A stretch of DNA of 64,000 bases from Tenuifilum sp. 4138str. GTDB lineage: Bacteria > Bacteroidota > Bacteroidia > Bacteroidales > Tenuifilaceae. Shown piece by piece: positions 34,294-44,175 of the stretch (the stretch's first letter is position 1; each line of letters opens with the position of its first letter). The notes beneath the pieces are model-generated. The model had not been told where the DNA came from. It searched no databases and worked only from the letters and a program-made list of their open reading frames with translations. The stretch lies in contig NZ_JBGCUE010000007.1 of NCBI RefSeq assembly GCF_041102575.1, forward strand, positions 1-64,000. The letters run 5' to 3'. Made by a program: the position numbers and the translations under genes.

Positions 34294-36354
34294 TTATTGC
34301 AGGGTGTAAATCATCACATTGTCAATTCTAAATGCGGTTGACATGGAAGTGCTACCTGTATATTTAAAGCCCACATAGGCATCACCTGCAAAGTTCTTTA
34401 TATTGAGGATACCTGACGATACCCAACGATTTGTCCCATCAGCCTGCTTAACTATGTAGGCATCGTTTAGCTTGGTCCATGTAGCGGTTTGAGGGCTGCT
34501 TCCATCATAATCGTTCGATATGTAAACCTCAAGGGTAGCATTTCCCCAATAGTTATACTGGCTATCAAACTTAAAGTAGGTGTCAACATCACCTGAAACA
34601 GTAAACTTGGGAGAAATAAGCCATGCCGTATTATCGGGTTCGCCTGATTGGTAGGGATTCATTTCGGCATATACATTCCCGCTATACTGTTTGGCATTCC
34701 AAACCTTTGTTCCGGCTACAGCTATGGTTTGCCAACCGTTAATGCTGATTGGGCTATTTACCGTAGCCAGTGTGAAATCCTCATTCAAAATGAAATTTTT
34801 GTTTAGTCTGGGTTCAATTAAGCGAACCTCGCCAACTTTACGGATGGTAAGCTGAAAATCGCTGTTATACTTTGTAAGGATGGCTGTGATTTTGCCACGG
34901 CCTTTTGGTAACTCAACACCAGCAAAATCTGCATAGTTACTTGTTCTAACAATAATGGTTTTGCCGGTAGCCACCTCTTCAAGTATTCTATTTGTGGTTG
35001 AAGAGCTCTCAGCGTAAGTTTTACCCAGCTCGTAATCGGCAAACTGAACTCCTGACAGGGTAACAACTTTGCCAATTAAATTGTTGCTTAGCTGACCAAT
35101 TGAAGTTTCGGTTACGCTAACATCATTACCGCTACTAATTACAAAAACGTTTTTGTAAAAATCGCTTGCGGCAAGCCTTCCTATTTGGCCACCATAATTG
35201 CCACCAAGCTGTATAACACCTCCGTAGGTACCCATGTAAAGGTCCTTACATTTTACCCTGATTTTAGTCCCCACAGGGAAATCGGCATAAAGACCGGTAA
35301 CATCAACCTTAAACTCAATGGCAGCCGTTTCATCTTCAATAAAGAGCTGTTTGTCAAGGTTACCGGACTCATCGTTTGCTGTAACAACTCCTTCAATGAC
35401 TAAATCGTATGGTATTTGGTATAGCGCAGAGCCGTCGTAGAAAAGCTTAAGCTGTTCTATGGTAGTGTTTTTAGCTGGTGCCTCTGAACCAAACCGGGGC
35501 TGATCAAACTTAACATCAAGTGTATCGCGAATAAGGAGCTGGTAGGTGCTCCCATATATGCTTAGAACACCTGTAATGGAACCGCTACCGGTTGGAACTT
35601 GATCCTTGGAAAATTTTGCGTAACCACTGTTTCGTAAAATGATTTGGTTCCCGTTCTGGTCAACAAGTATGCGGTTTGTATTCACTCCTGGAATACTATA
35701 GGTTGCAGCAGGGTTCCAGAATTGAACACCCTCAAGTTTAACAAGTTTTTGCACCTTATCAGTGCTTAAGGTTGGGATGGTGATTGTTTCTGGATTTAAG
35801 CTGATTTTTTCGCCGGTTACCTGAATGGTTTTGGCAACTACCGAGGGGTCGATACCCGTAACCTTAAGTACACCACCATCGGTATAGCCTAAACCTATTT
35901 GGTACATACCCTCATAGTTGTCAATAGCCAGATTGTCAACTTTTACAAGCACTCTTTTACCGGGTTTTAGTCCGTAGGTAGCGTAAATGTCACTTGTGTT
36001 TATCTTTAGGTCAATACCTCCTGTTTCATCGGCTATGGTTACGGTTTCATAAAAGTTACCAGCCGAATCGCTCGAGAGCACATAGGCATCAACAAATATT
36101 CCAATAATGGTGTCTTTGGGTTGAACTATAATCGTATCCCAATACTCGGTAGGGGCAACATCTTTAATTAGCGCTGGTGCTGTATTGTAAAGTGTCTTTA
36201 GCTGAGCAATGGTAATACTCTTTTCCCAGGTGGCAACCTTGCTGTAAAGGGGAGGTGTATCAAAATCTTCCTTTACACAGGAGCCAGTTACTAATACTAA
36301 CCCAGCAAGGGCCAGTATGGCAAGTACTATAAAATATTTCCTTTTCATATACAT
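34294..36354 (-). CDS. Lipoprotein with two DUF5689 domains and C-terminal adhesion-type domain
   Basis: The 686-residue exported lipoprotein has lipobox TGSC near residue 26. Two copies of the DUF5689 module (~40-280 and ~300-520) share the motif EGVVTANDESGNLDKQLF-like. A C-terminal region (~530-686) resembles choice-of-anchor J domains (AWLISPKFTVSGD, YVGFKYTG). It lies in one minus-strand operon with another DUF5689 lipoprotein and a TonB receptor, so it is probably a surface-exposed partner of that receptor. DUF5689 has no known function; an OB-like, nucleic-acid-binding fold is only a guess. Confidence 0.8.
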   Translation of the reverse strand: MYMKRKYFIVLAILALAGLVLVTGSCVKEDFDTPPLYSKVATWEKSITIAQLKTLYNTAPALIKDVAPTEYWDTIIVQPKDTIIGIFVDAYVLSSDSAGNFYETVTIADETGGIDLKINTSDIYATYGLKPGKRVLVKVDNLAIDNYEGMYQIGLGYTDGGVLKVTGIDPSVVAKTIQVTGEKISLNPETITIPTLSTDKVQKLVKLEGVQFWNPAATYSIPGVNTNRILVDQNGNQIILRNSGYAKFSKDQVPTGSGSITGVLSIYGSTYQLLIRDTLDVKFDQPRFGSEAPAKNTTIEQLKLFYDGSALYQIPYDLVIEGVVTANDESGNLDKQLFIEDETAAIEFKVDVTGLYADFPVGTKIRVKCKDLYMGTYGGVIQLGGNYGGQIGRLAASDFYKNVFVISSGNDVSVTETSIGQLSNNLIGKVVTLSGVQFADYELGKTYAESSSTTNRILEEVATGKTIIVRTSNYADFAGVELPKGRGKITAILTKYNSDFQLTIRKVGEVRLIEPRLNKNFILNEDFTLATVNSPISINGWQTIAVAGTKVWNAKQYSGNVYAEMNPYQSGEPDNTAWLISPKFTVSGDVDTYFKFDSQYNYWGNATLEVYISNDYDGSSPQTATWTKLNDAYIVKQADGTNRWVSSGILNIKNFAGDAYVGFKYTGSTSMSTAFRIDNVMIYTLQ

Positions 36355-36364
36355 CTTCTCCCTT

Positions 36365-37228
36365 TTACTGTTGACACCTATCGTTTGTAAAATTGATATC
36401 GTTCAAATCGCGCATTAGCAGCTGGTAAGTTCCCTTATAGTAGGTAAGAATACCTGTAACTGTTCCATTTTTGGTGGCAATTGTTGTACCGGCAAAGCGT
36501 GCGTAGCCACTTGTGCGTAGAACAACTGTACTTGGGTACGTTTGTGAACAGGCAACCAGGGTATGGTTAACCGTAACCTTGTTAACGTTATCGGCATAAG
36601 TATAAGTTGTATCGGTAATTGGCGACAGGGTATCCTTTATTTGCACATTATCAAACTTTACCAATTTACCAATGTTAACCTGCGTGAGCAGGGCAGGGGT
36701 CATGGCTAATGGGGCAACATCAACAAGCTGTTTACCCTTTTTGAATACGTGCATTTTAATTATTGGATCACCTTCCAACCCGCTAATTTCCCAGTTTCCA
36801 TTATTATTGTATATGGAACCAAGCTGTATTTGCCCACCGTAATCGCCAAGGTAAAGACCATTGCAGTATACCACAATTTTTTGGCCGCGTTTGTAATCGT
36901 TATATAGTGATGTTTTATTGAGCTTTAGCTCAATTGCACCTGTTGCATCCTGAATGAAGATGCTCTTGTAGAAATTGCCTTCCTTATCGTCGGAGGTAAC
37001 AACACCTTCAATGATAATTGAATCGCGCTGGAAGAAAGTGTTTTCGTTTAGCTGGTACAGCTCCCTAGGGTACATGGCCTTTAGCTCAGCAATGGTAGTA
37101 TTGGCAACAAGCGTTGTTGAATCCACCCTTGGTTCAACCTCATCGTATGTGAAATCCACACATCCGGGAGCTGATAACATTAGTGCTCCTGCTGCTAGGA
37201 TTGTGAGTATAAATACTACTTTTCTCAT
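36365..37228 (-). CDS. DUF5689-containing lipoprotein
   Basis: About 287 residues from the ATG at 37228. The lipobox is APGC near residue 23. One DUF5689 module is present, with EGVVTSDDKEGNFYKSIFIQ and GDYGGQIQLGS, motifs repeated in the larger lipoprotein just downstream (10-bp gap). It is probably attached to the outer membrane and works with the TonB receptor encoded immediately upstream. Confidence 0.8.
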   Translation of the reverse strand: MRKVVFILTILAAGALMLSAPGCVDFTYDEVEPRVDSTTLVANTTIAELKAMYPRELYQLNENTFFQRDSIIIEGVVTSDDKEGNFYKSIFIQDATGAIELKLNKTSLYNDYKRGQKIVVYCNGLYLGDYGGQIQLGSIYNNNGNWEISGLEGDPIIKMHVFKKGKQLVDVAPLAMTPALLTQVNIGKLVKFDNVQIKDTLSPITDTTYTYADNVNKVTVNHTLVACSQTYPSTVVLRTSGYARFAGTTIATKNGTVTGILTYYKGTYQLLMRDLNDINFTNDRCQQ

Positions 37229-37248
37229 CTTAACCAAATTAATTCGTT

Positions 37249-39966
37249 TTAAAATCTAAGACCTAAAATCAAGAAGTATGTACGACCAAAACCGTAGAAA
37301 TACTTGGGAGGAAACTTGTTTGAAGTTTGCTCGGTAATTGAGTAGCGGGCCTGTTCAAACCCTCCGGTTCTGAAATCGGTTTTATCAAGAATATTTGTAA
37401 CCTGGAAGTTAAGGTTGATAAAGTACGATTTATACCTCCACGATTTTCCAATATTGGCATCGATAAGCATGGCCGAAGGCATTTTCTCCTGTCGGGTTAG
37501 TGCATCGCGACGGGGGTCGTTGGGCTCAAGTCCCTGTAAGGCTTCAGCGGTACGCTTGCCAGGGGCAAAATCAATATAGGAATGATCGTAGTAGCTAACC
37601 TCGGCACCCAAAAACCAGTACTTGGGCGATGCATACCTTAAACCTAACATTGCTGCAGTTTGAGGCGTGTTAGGTACATAGAAATTCTTGATGTAAACAA
37701 CCTGATCCTGCTGCAGTACTGTTCCCAGGTTATCCTGAGTAACCGTTGCCAGAGGTCTTGAGGTAAACTGGTATGAACCCAGCGAGGCAGCAGTATTAAG
37801 GGTTAACGTTGTGGAAAGTTTAATTTCGGCTCCAACCTCAACACCTCTGTGAACTTTCTCTATCCCGCGCATGGTGTAGTTTATAAAGGTGCGATAGGTA
37901 TCGTCATAAAACGATTTGAGTTCGGTTTGATCCATGAACTTTGTGTAGTATGCCGATACTCTGGCTTTGATGTATGGGGTACGAAGGTTGTAGTTTACAT
38001 CAACAGCGGCAATTCGCTCGCTGGTTAAGCCCGGAATTACAAAGTTACTGGTACGGGGCGAAATGTATGAATTACGGAAGAACGGAGCTCGGGTAAGGTA
38101 GGCAAGGTTAGCATCGAGGTAGTGGCGACCGGTAATTTTCCAGGTAGCACCGGTTTTTACCCCATAATTATGAAACACCTGTTTTGGCGAGTCGCCCTTG
38201 GAGTTATCGGGGAAGCGGCCATTCCGCATGTTCCCGGTACGCCAAAACTCACTATAGCTGTAGTTTGCTCCGGCATAAATATCGATACGGTTTAGGGCGT
38301 AGTTTGCCACTGCCCATAGGTTTCCATTGTTTACGTTGGCGTCGTAGCTATAACCAAAGGTATCGCCAACCTTAACCTTGCGGTTCGGATTATCCAAATC
38401 GTTCTGGGCAAGGTTTGGGTTATCAAAGTAATCGCGCTCAACAAACTGGTCAATGTCCAACCAGTACTGTCCACCCAGCAAATCGTCCATTCGTTTATAG
38501 TTCTTTCCATTATAGATTGACGCATCGATTCCGCCATTAAGCTTAAGTTCCGGAAGGATGCTCCAGTTCACCACGCTCGATAAAGTAAGCTGGCGTGAGT
38601 CGGTAATTCTGTTTTCAACAATGTACTTTGAACGAAGGCTATCGTTGGCATCCTTGCTGTTGTAGTTTACCTGGTACATGTAATCCCAATCAAGCTGTCC
38701 AACCGATGGGTCGTTCCTGAAAGCATCGGCTAACTGGCTTACAACTGCAGGGTCGGAATCAACCCAGTAGCTGGGGAGTTTACGGTAGTAATCGGGGCGG
38801 GGATCCTGAGCATCGTACCAGTTAAGGCCGGTTGTTTGGTATGTGCCAAACGAGAATCCTGCTGTAGAGGTCAGCTTCAGGGTTGAGTTAATATCCCAGT
38901 AGTGGTTAAGAATAAAGGTAGGCTCTTGCTGGAACCTAACGCGAGCGTTGCGTTTTTCGCCGTTTTGGTAACCCCAGTTGGGATTGTAAAAGTTAGATCC
39001 GGCAAGGTTATTGGCCTCATCGGTCGATACGCCCTGCATGGCCCTTTTTATTGGTGCATTAAAGGTGGTAAATGCTACCGAGTGCTTATCGTTAAATTTC
39101 TTTTCAATGCCAATAAAGTAAGCCCAAGCATCGTAGTTGGTCCCTTCAACATAACCCTCTTCAGCCCAACGGCGGGAACCGCTTAGGGTGAAAGCAACCC
39201 CATTCTCCATTAACCCGGTTGAATGGGTAAACATGAGCCTGTTGGTGTAGGTTCTATTGCTCGATGCATAAGAAATACGTGTTCCGATACGTTGCTGCGA
39301 TGCCCTTACATTCAGAAAGGATGCACCGCCAAGCCCGCCGAACGACCAATCGGTTGGGGTTAACCCATTTCTCGATTCCCTGTTTCGGGTTACATCGTTT
39401 AAACCGCCCCACGAACTCCATCCGGCAAAACCGCTTTCAGGATCGTTAACAGGAACACCGTTCATGAACAGTAGCGAGTATTCCGGTTCGTATCCCCTAA
39501 TATTGAAACGGGCTGCGCTAAAAGTGAACGAAGCAGCTGAGGAGAACGCATCGTTTTGCGATTGAAGTAACCCGCTCACGGCTTGCCCTTTCGATTCGCT
39601 CTCGAGGTCGTCGAGCGAAACTGTCACCTCATTAAACGTTGCGTAAGCATCGTCGGTTAAGCCTCTATTCATTAAAACATCGGGCAGTTGAAGATTGCCT
39701 TCAACATTTACCTCATTTTCAACCGTTTGGTACCCGGATAGGATGTAATCAAAAATATACTTACCTGCCTGAAGGCCCGAAAACTGATAGTAGCCGTTAG
39801 CATCGGTGGTTGTCATTTGGTTTATTCCCACCACTTGCACGGTTACACCGGGCAAAGCACTACCGGTTTGGGAGTCCTTAACGTACCCGCTCACATTGTA
39901 TTGAGCCAGTACCGTGGTTGTGCTGTAAAATAACCCAACCATTAACATTAAAAGTAATCGCCTCAT
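37249..39966 (-). CDS. TonB-dependent receptor
   Basis: The 905-residue outer-membrane receptor has a signal peptide (cleavage near VLAQ), an N-terminal carboxypeptidase-regulatory-like beta domain (~24-105: GYVKDSQTGSALPGVTVQV), a plug domain (~130-230) and a 22-strand barrel ending in LRF. It resembles receptors next to DUF5689 lipoproteins and an endonuclease/exonuclease family gene in Bacteroidota. The substrate is unknown; nucleic acid or phosphorylated breakdown products are a plausible inference from the neighbour gene. A SusC-like TonB-linked receptor is the main alternative, but no SusD partner exists here. Confidence 0.9.
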   Translation of the reverse strand: MRRLLLMLMVGLFYSTTTVLAQYNVSGYVKDSQTGSALPGVTVQVVGINQMTTTDANGYYQFSGLQAGKYIFDYILSGYQTVENEVNVEGNLQLPDVLMNRGLTDDAYATFNEVTVSLDDLESESKGQAVSGLLQSQNDAFSSAASFTFSAARFNIRGYEPEYSLLFMNGVPVNDPESGFAGWSSWGGLNDVTRNRESRNGLTPTDWSFGGLGGASFLNVRASQQRIGTRISYASSNRTYTNRLMFTHSTGLMENGVAFTLSGSRRWAEEGYVEGTNYDAWAYFIGIEKKFNDKHSVAFTTFNAPIKRAMQGVSTDEANNLAGSNFYNPNWGYQNGEKRNARVRFQQEPTFILNHYWDINSTLKLTSTAGFSFGTYQTTGLNWYDAQDPRPDYYRKLPSYWVDSDPAVVSQLADAFRNDPSVGQLDWDYMYQVNYNSKDANDSLRSKYIVENRITDSRQLTLSSVVNWSILPELKLNGGIDASIYNGKNYKRMDDLLGGQYWLDIDQFVERDYFDNPNLAQNDLDNPNRKVKVGDTFGYSYDANVNNGNLWAVANYALNRIDIYAGANYSYSEFWRTGNMRNGRFPDNSKGDSPKQVFHNYGVKTGATWKITGRHYLDANLAYLTRAPFFRNSYISPRTSNFVIPGLTSERIAAVDVNYNLRTPYIKARVSAYYTKFMDQTELKSFYDDTYRTFINYTMRGIEKVHRGVEVGAEIKLSTTLTLNTAASLGSYQFTSRPLATVTQDNLGTVLQQDQVVYIKNFYVPNTPQTAAMLGLRYASPKYWFLGAEVSYYDHSYIDFAPGKRTAEALQGLEPNDPRRDALTRQEKMPSAMLIDANIGKSWRYKSYFINLNFQVTNILDKTDFRTGGFEQARYSITEQTSNKFPPKYFYGFGRTYFLILGLRF

Positions 39967-40121
39967 TTAAATATTCAGTTTCAGTGGATAATTCTAAAAT
40001 TTAAACCTATAATTGTACTTGCAAAAATGATACTTTTTAATATAATTTTTCATTTTTTACATTCTTTTTTTTCGTTTAGTTTTATCTTTGTCGGCACACT
40101 TTTTCTAAAAATTAACAGTAT

Positions 40122-41177
40122 ATGTGTAAAATATTACTACAAAGGGCCACAATGGTGTTTGCTTTTTTGCTACTTTCTGTTCATCTGCTGTTTGCTCAGG
40201 CCACTGAGCAAAAAGAACAGTTTAAGGTAAGCTGCATAGCGTTTTACAATTTGGAGAACCTGTTCGATACCATACCAGGCCCTAACGATACTGAGTTTAC
40301 CCCGGAGGGAGCAAATAAGTTCACGTCGGCCCGGTACTGGCATAAGATTGACCACATGTCATATGTAATTTCGCAAATTGGCGGGGAATTATTTCCCGGG
40401 GGACCTGCAATACTTGGAGTTTGTGAGATTGAAAATAGAAACGTACTTGAAGATTTAATTGCTTCCCCAAAGCTTAAACCTTCAGGGTATTCAATTGTTC
40501 ATTACGATTCGCCCGATGCCCGTGGAGTAGATGTTGGTATGATTTACCGCCCCGAGTTTTTTAGGGTTACTTCGCACCGTTCGGCCAGGCTTTATGTCCC
40601 GGAAAATCCTAGCTTTAAAACCCGTGATCAGCTGGTTGTTAGCGGTTTACTCGATGGTGAACCCGTGCATATCATTGTTAACCATTGGCCTTCGCGCCGG
40701 GGTGGCGAAAAGCGAAGCCTGCCTTTCCGTATGGCTGCTGCCAAGCTAACCCGTTCCATTGTCGATTCCATTCTGGCAACCGATGCTAATGCCAAGATAA
40801 TTATTATGGGCGACCTGAACGATGACCCCGATAGTCCCAGCATTGTAAAGGGGCTGGGAGCAAATCCTTACCGTGAAAAGTTGAAGCCGGGTGAACTATT
40901 CAATGCCATGGGCAGCTTATACCACGAAGGGATTGGAACATTGGCCTACCGCGATTCATGGAATCTTTTTGATAACCTCATTATTACCCAAGCTCTTTTA
41001 AACGGCGATAAGTCTACGTGGACATTCTTCAAGTCAAAAGTGTTTAATAAACCATTTTTACAGCAACCAAGCGGTCAATTTGCCGGCTACCCCTGGCGAA
41101 CCTACGTTGGAAACAATTTTACCGGTGGATATTCCGACCATTTCCCGGTGTATTTATTCCTGATAAAGAAAAAGTAG
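40122..41177 (+). CDS. Secreted endonuclease/exonuclease/phosphatase-family protein
   Basis: The 351-residue protein has a signal peptide (hydrophobic core, LLFAQ cleavage) and the DNase I-like fold: FYNLENLFDTI at the N-terminus, VCEIENR (catalytic Glu), VNHWPSRRGG (His), MGDLNDDPDS (Asp/Asn), and SDHFPVYLFL at the C-terminus. It is a metal-dependent phosphodiesterase, probably acting on extracellular nucleic acid or phosphate esters. It is divergent from the TonB receptor/DUF5689 operon and probably supplies ligand for it. Confidence 0.88.
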   Translation: MCKILLQRATMVFAFLLLSVHLLFAQATEQKEQFKVSCIAFYNLENLFDTIPGPNDTEFTPEGANKFTSARYWHKIDHMSYVISQIGGELFPGGPAILGVCEIENRNVLEDLIASPKLKPSGYSIVHYDSPDARGVDVGMIYRPEFFRVTSHRSARLYVPENPSFKTRDQLVVSGLLDGEPVHIIVNHWPSRRGGEKRSLPFRMAAAKLTRSIVDSILATDANAKIIIMGDLNDDPDSPSIVKGLGANPYREKLKPGELFNAMGSLYHEGIGTLAYRDSWNLFDNLIITQALLNGDKSTWTFFKSKVFNKPFLQQPSGQFAGYPWRTYVGNNFTGGYSDHFPVYLFLIKKK

Positions 41178-41180
41178 TAT

Positions 41181-41207
41181 AAAACGGGCCAACGCCCGTT
41201 TTTTTTA
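41181..41207 (+). terminator. Terminator of the endonuclease gene
   Basis: AACGGGC pairs with GCCCGTT over a CAAC loop and is followed by eight T. Confidence 0.85.
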
Positions 41208-41218
41208 TTCAAAAACTT

Positions 41219-41226
41219 TAACTTTG
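41219..41226 (+). promoter_or_regulatory. -7 promoter box of the IPExxxVDY-like gene
   Basis: TAACTTTG matches TAnnTTTG, 19 nt before the start codon. Confidence 0.45.
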
Positions 41227-41245
41227 TGGACAAACCCATTACCTC

Positions 41246-41653
41246 ATGGTTGCATCAAAAAGGCAAATACTTAAAGATGAGCCAACTGAGTTCAAGCTTC
41301 TGGCTATCGCTTCATCGTTGAGTATAAGCCAAATGGTGTGGAATATCAATCAGGCGTGCACATTCTCTCTGACCCATAATATTGAACTTGAGGATATTTT
41401 GGGCTTCCCTTCGTTTACCGATAGGCAAACCTATGCAGGTAGGGTAATCACCCTTATAGGCAATAAGGTTACAGGTAGGGTTCTACATTCAAAGCTATCA
41501 AACATTGATTATATTATGGAGATTAGTGGCGATACCGACGAACAGTTTATTGCCGATACGCTTAAGCGTTTGAAATCAATAAAAGGAATTCAGGTTATAA
41601 CCCACGTACAACCCTCTCTCCTAAAGCTTAAGGAACCCTACTGCGCTGAATAG
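41246..41653 (+). CDS. IPExxxVDY-family-like protein
   Basis: This 135-residue cytoplasmic protein resembles the small IPExxxVDY family of Bacteroidota, but the name motif is degenerate here (LSNIDYIMEI instead of IPE...VDY). No catalytic motif is visible and the function is unknown. It has its own promoter box and precedes a two-component pair. Confidence 0.5.
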   Translation: MVASKRQILKDEPTEFKLLAIASSLSISQMVWNINQACTFSLTHNIELEDILGFPSFTDRQTYAGRVITLIGNKVTGRVLHSKLSNIDYIMEISGDTDEQFIADTLKRLKSIKGIQVITHVQPSLLKLKEPYCAE

Positions 41654-41758
41654 TTAAAACAGTTTAGCCTCATAATCAGCAATCTACGTAATTTTGTTAT
41701 CAAAACACTCTTCAGGGTTAAACTTTGTTAAGAGTAGTCCAAACCATTTCATAAAAAT

Positions 41759-41766
41759 TACCTTTG
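41759..41766 (+). promoter_or_regulatory. -7 promoter box of the RprXY-like pair
   Basis: TACCTTTG matches TAnnTTTG. It lies 5 nt before the ATG at 41772, so the transcript would begin essentially at the start codon. Confidence 0.4.
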
Positions 41767-41771
41767 CTCTC

Positions 41772-43361
41772 ATGAGCAGGAAATTACTATTCATACTTAC
41801 AGGGGTTATTACCATTGCGTCAATAGGCTTGGTTCTACTACAGTCCAAATGGATAAGGATTGCTGTACAAATCAAAGAGGAGCAGTTTGCCCAAACAGCC
41901 AGCCTGGCAATGGAACGCATAATTGATGAGGTAGAAAAGCAGGAAACCATAGTTCAGGTAATTGATGAAATAAAGCCCTACTACTCGGTAAACACCAGCG
42001 GTTCCGCCCGAATGTCGTACCGCCAGGATATCCTGAACAAGACCAAAAGTGGATTCAGAACCAAGCAAATAAGCCAACAGGTTTTTACACTGAATAACCT
42101 CGATACCCTTAAGCTGCCAGCAATAACCAAAACCCTTTTTGATTCGAGCTTACTGGGTAACTTACCGATTAAAATTACATCGGATCCAACTGAATCGAAT
42201 CGGCAACAGCTTAGCGTTAATGTAAACGATAAACTGCTCAAGAAAACGGTTTTTGTTGAGAACATTGTTGACCGCATGATCCGGGTTGAGCTCCCGCTAC
42301 ACGAAAGAATTTCGCAGGAACAGCTCGATTCCATTATTCATCGCGAACTTGCCCGCAAGGGCATTGATGCCCGGTACGAGTATCGGGTAACCAACGAGAA
42401 GGATAGCACCATATACAGCAGCTCACGGTTTAAGGCAAACTTCAGGGGTCTTGTTCTGCGCGACAAACTTTTCCCTAACGATTTCTTTGCACGCCGTTAC
42501 TTTTTAACCCTTTACTTTCCAAACCAAAAAACTTACCTGCTGGGATCATTGGGCCCCATGACATTTGGAACCCTATTGCTCACATTGTTAATTATTTCTA
42601 TATTTACAATCACGCTTTACATTATCTTCAAGCAGAAAAGGATATCGGAAATCAGAAATGACTTTGTAAGTAACATGACCCACGAGCTAAAAACACCCAT
42701 ATCAACCATATCGCTTGCTGCGCAAATGCTTAACGATAAAAGCATACCCCATGAGCGTAAAAACCTCGATTACCTGGGTGGTGTTATAGCCGATGAGAGT
42801 AAGCGGCTCGGCTTGCAGGTGGAAAAGGTTTTACAAATGGCAATATTTGAACGCGCCAAGCTGCGGCTTAAGATCAAGGAGGTTGATGTTCACGAGGTCA
42901 TCAAAAAGGTAACCAATAACTTTGCCCTGCAGCTCAACTCCCAGGATGGAATAATTATTCATGAATTCAATGCCAAATCGCCCATCGTTAAGGCCGATGA
43001 GGTTCATATCACAAATGTTATAAATAACCTACTCGATAATGCCACCAAGTACCGAAATGGTAATCCGGTAATAAACATTATTACCAAAGACGTGTCTAAT
43101 GGAATAGTTGTTGCAGTTAAGGATAATGGTATCGGCATTAGCCGCGACAACCTTAAAAAGATTTTTGACCAGTTTTACAGGGTTCCAAGCGGCAATATAC
43201 ATAACGTGAAGGGCTTTGGCTTAGGCCTTAGCTACGTTAAAAAGATAGTGGAGGCGCATGGCGGAAAAATATGGGTTGAGAGCAAGCTGGGCGAGGGGAG
43301 TACTTTTTCGTTTTTCATGCCCTGGAGCGGACCAGCAGAACAATCGTACATACCTAAATAA
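41772..43361 (+). CDS. rprX: Sensor histidine kinase, RprX-like
   Basis: About 529 residues from the ATG at 41772 (an earlier ATG at 41694 reads an atypical extension before the first membrane segment). It has two membrane segments (~4-24 and ~263-288) flanking a large periplasmic sensor, a HisKA domain with His304 in NMTHELKTPIS, and HATPase_c with NVINNLLDNATKYR and GFGLGLSYVKK. It resembles RprX of Bacteroides. The response regulator follows after 11 bp. The signal is unknown. Confidence 0.8.
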   Translation: MSRKLLFILTGVITIASIGLVLLQSKWIRIAVQIKEEQFAQTASLAMERIIDEVEKQETIVQVIDEIKPYYSVNTSGSARMSYRQDILNKTKSGFRTKQISQQVFTLNNLDTLKLPAITKTLFDSSLLGNLPIKITSDPTESNRQQLSVNVNDKLLKKTVFVENIVDRMIRVELPLHERISQEQLDSIIHRELARKGIDARYEYRVTNEKDSTIYSSSRFKANFRGLVLRDKLFPNDFFARRYFLTLYFPNQKTYLLGSLGPMTFGTLLLTLLIISIFTITLYIIFKQKRISEIRNDFVSNMTHELKTPISTISLAAQMLNDKSIPHERKNLDYLGGVIADESKRLGLQVEKVLQMAIFERAKLRLKIKEVDVHEVIKKVTNNFALQLNSQDGIIIHEFNAKSPIVKADEVHITNVINNLLDNATKYRNGNPVINIITKDVSNGIVVAVKDNGIGISRDNLKKIFDQFYRVPSGNIHNVKGFGLGLSYVKKIVEAHGGKIWVESKLGEGSTFSFFMPWSGPAEQSYIPK

Positions 43362-43372
43362 CTAGTATAACC

Positions 43373-44065
43373 ATGAACCAAAGAAAAATTAGAGTAATGC
43401 TTGCTGAGGATGACGAAAACCTCGGATACCTACTCAAGGAGTATCTTCAAGCTAAAGAATACGATGTTGACCTTTATAAGGATGGCGAAAAGGCATACAA
43501 GGGCTTCCAGAACAACTACTACGACATCTGCATCCTTGATGTGATGATGCCTTTAAAAGATGGTTTTACCCTAGCCAAAGAAATCAGAATGGTAAACCCC
43601 AGCATGCCCATTCTTTTCCTTACCGCCAAATCCATGAAGGAGGATGTAATTGAAGGATTTGCCATTGGCGCGGACGATTACATGACCAAACCCTTTAGCA
43701 TTGAGGAACTGCTCATGAGGCTTGAGGCTATCCTACGCCGTACACGCAAGGATGCCAACGGGGCAGAGCAAACCCTTTTCCAGATTGGCAAGTACGTTTT
43801 CGATGCCACCAAGCAAACCCTTACCTACGAGGATGATGTACGTAAGCTTACTACCAAGGAAAGCGAATTGCTCAAGTATCTTTGCCTAAACCGCAACACC
43901 CTGCTTGACCGCAACTTTGCCCTTAAAACCATTTGGGCCGACGATAGCTACTTTAACGCTCGGAGCATGGATGTTTATATTACAAAGTTGCGTAAATACC
44001 TTGCTAACGATCCAACCATTGAAATTATTAACGTTCGTGGCAAAGGTTTTAAAATGATTTACTAG
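43373..44065 (+). CDS. rprY: OmpR-family response regulator, RprY-like
   Basis: The 230-residue protein has a receiver (~7-120; Asp56 in ILDVMMPLKDG, Lys in TKPFSIEEL) and a C-terminal winged-helix DNA-binding domain (~135-228; LTTKESELLKYLCLN, DVYITKLRKYL). It pairs with the kinase just upstream and resembles Bacteroides RprY, a regulator linked to stress and electron-flow genes in that group. The latter is knowledge of the family, not of this protein. Confidence 0.85.
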   Translation: MNQRKIRVMLAEDDENLGYLLKEYLQAKEYDVDLYKDGEKAYKGFQNNYYDICILDVMMPLKDGFTLAKEIRMVNPSMPILFLTAKSMKEDVIEGFAIGADDYMTKPFSIEELLMRLEAILRRTRKDANGAEQTLFQIGKYVFDATKQTLTYEDDVRKLTTKESELLKYLCLNRNTLLDRNFALKTIWADDSYFNARSMDVYITKLRKYLANDPTIEIINVRGKGFKMIY

Positions 44066-44175
44066 CTGCAGTCAATATATTCAACTTTTTTTCGTTTTTT
44101 TGTATTGGTAAGGTTTGGTTTTAAATAAATATTTAATAACTTTATGGTTATTAAGTATAAAAAGCCATAATTGAT

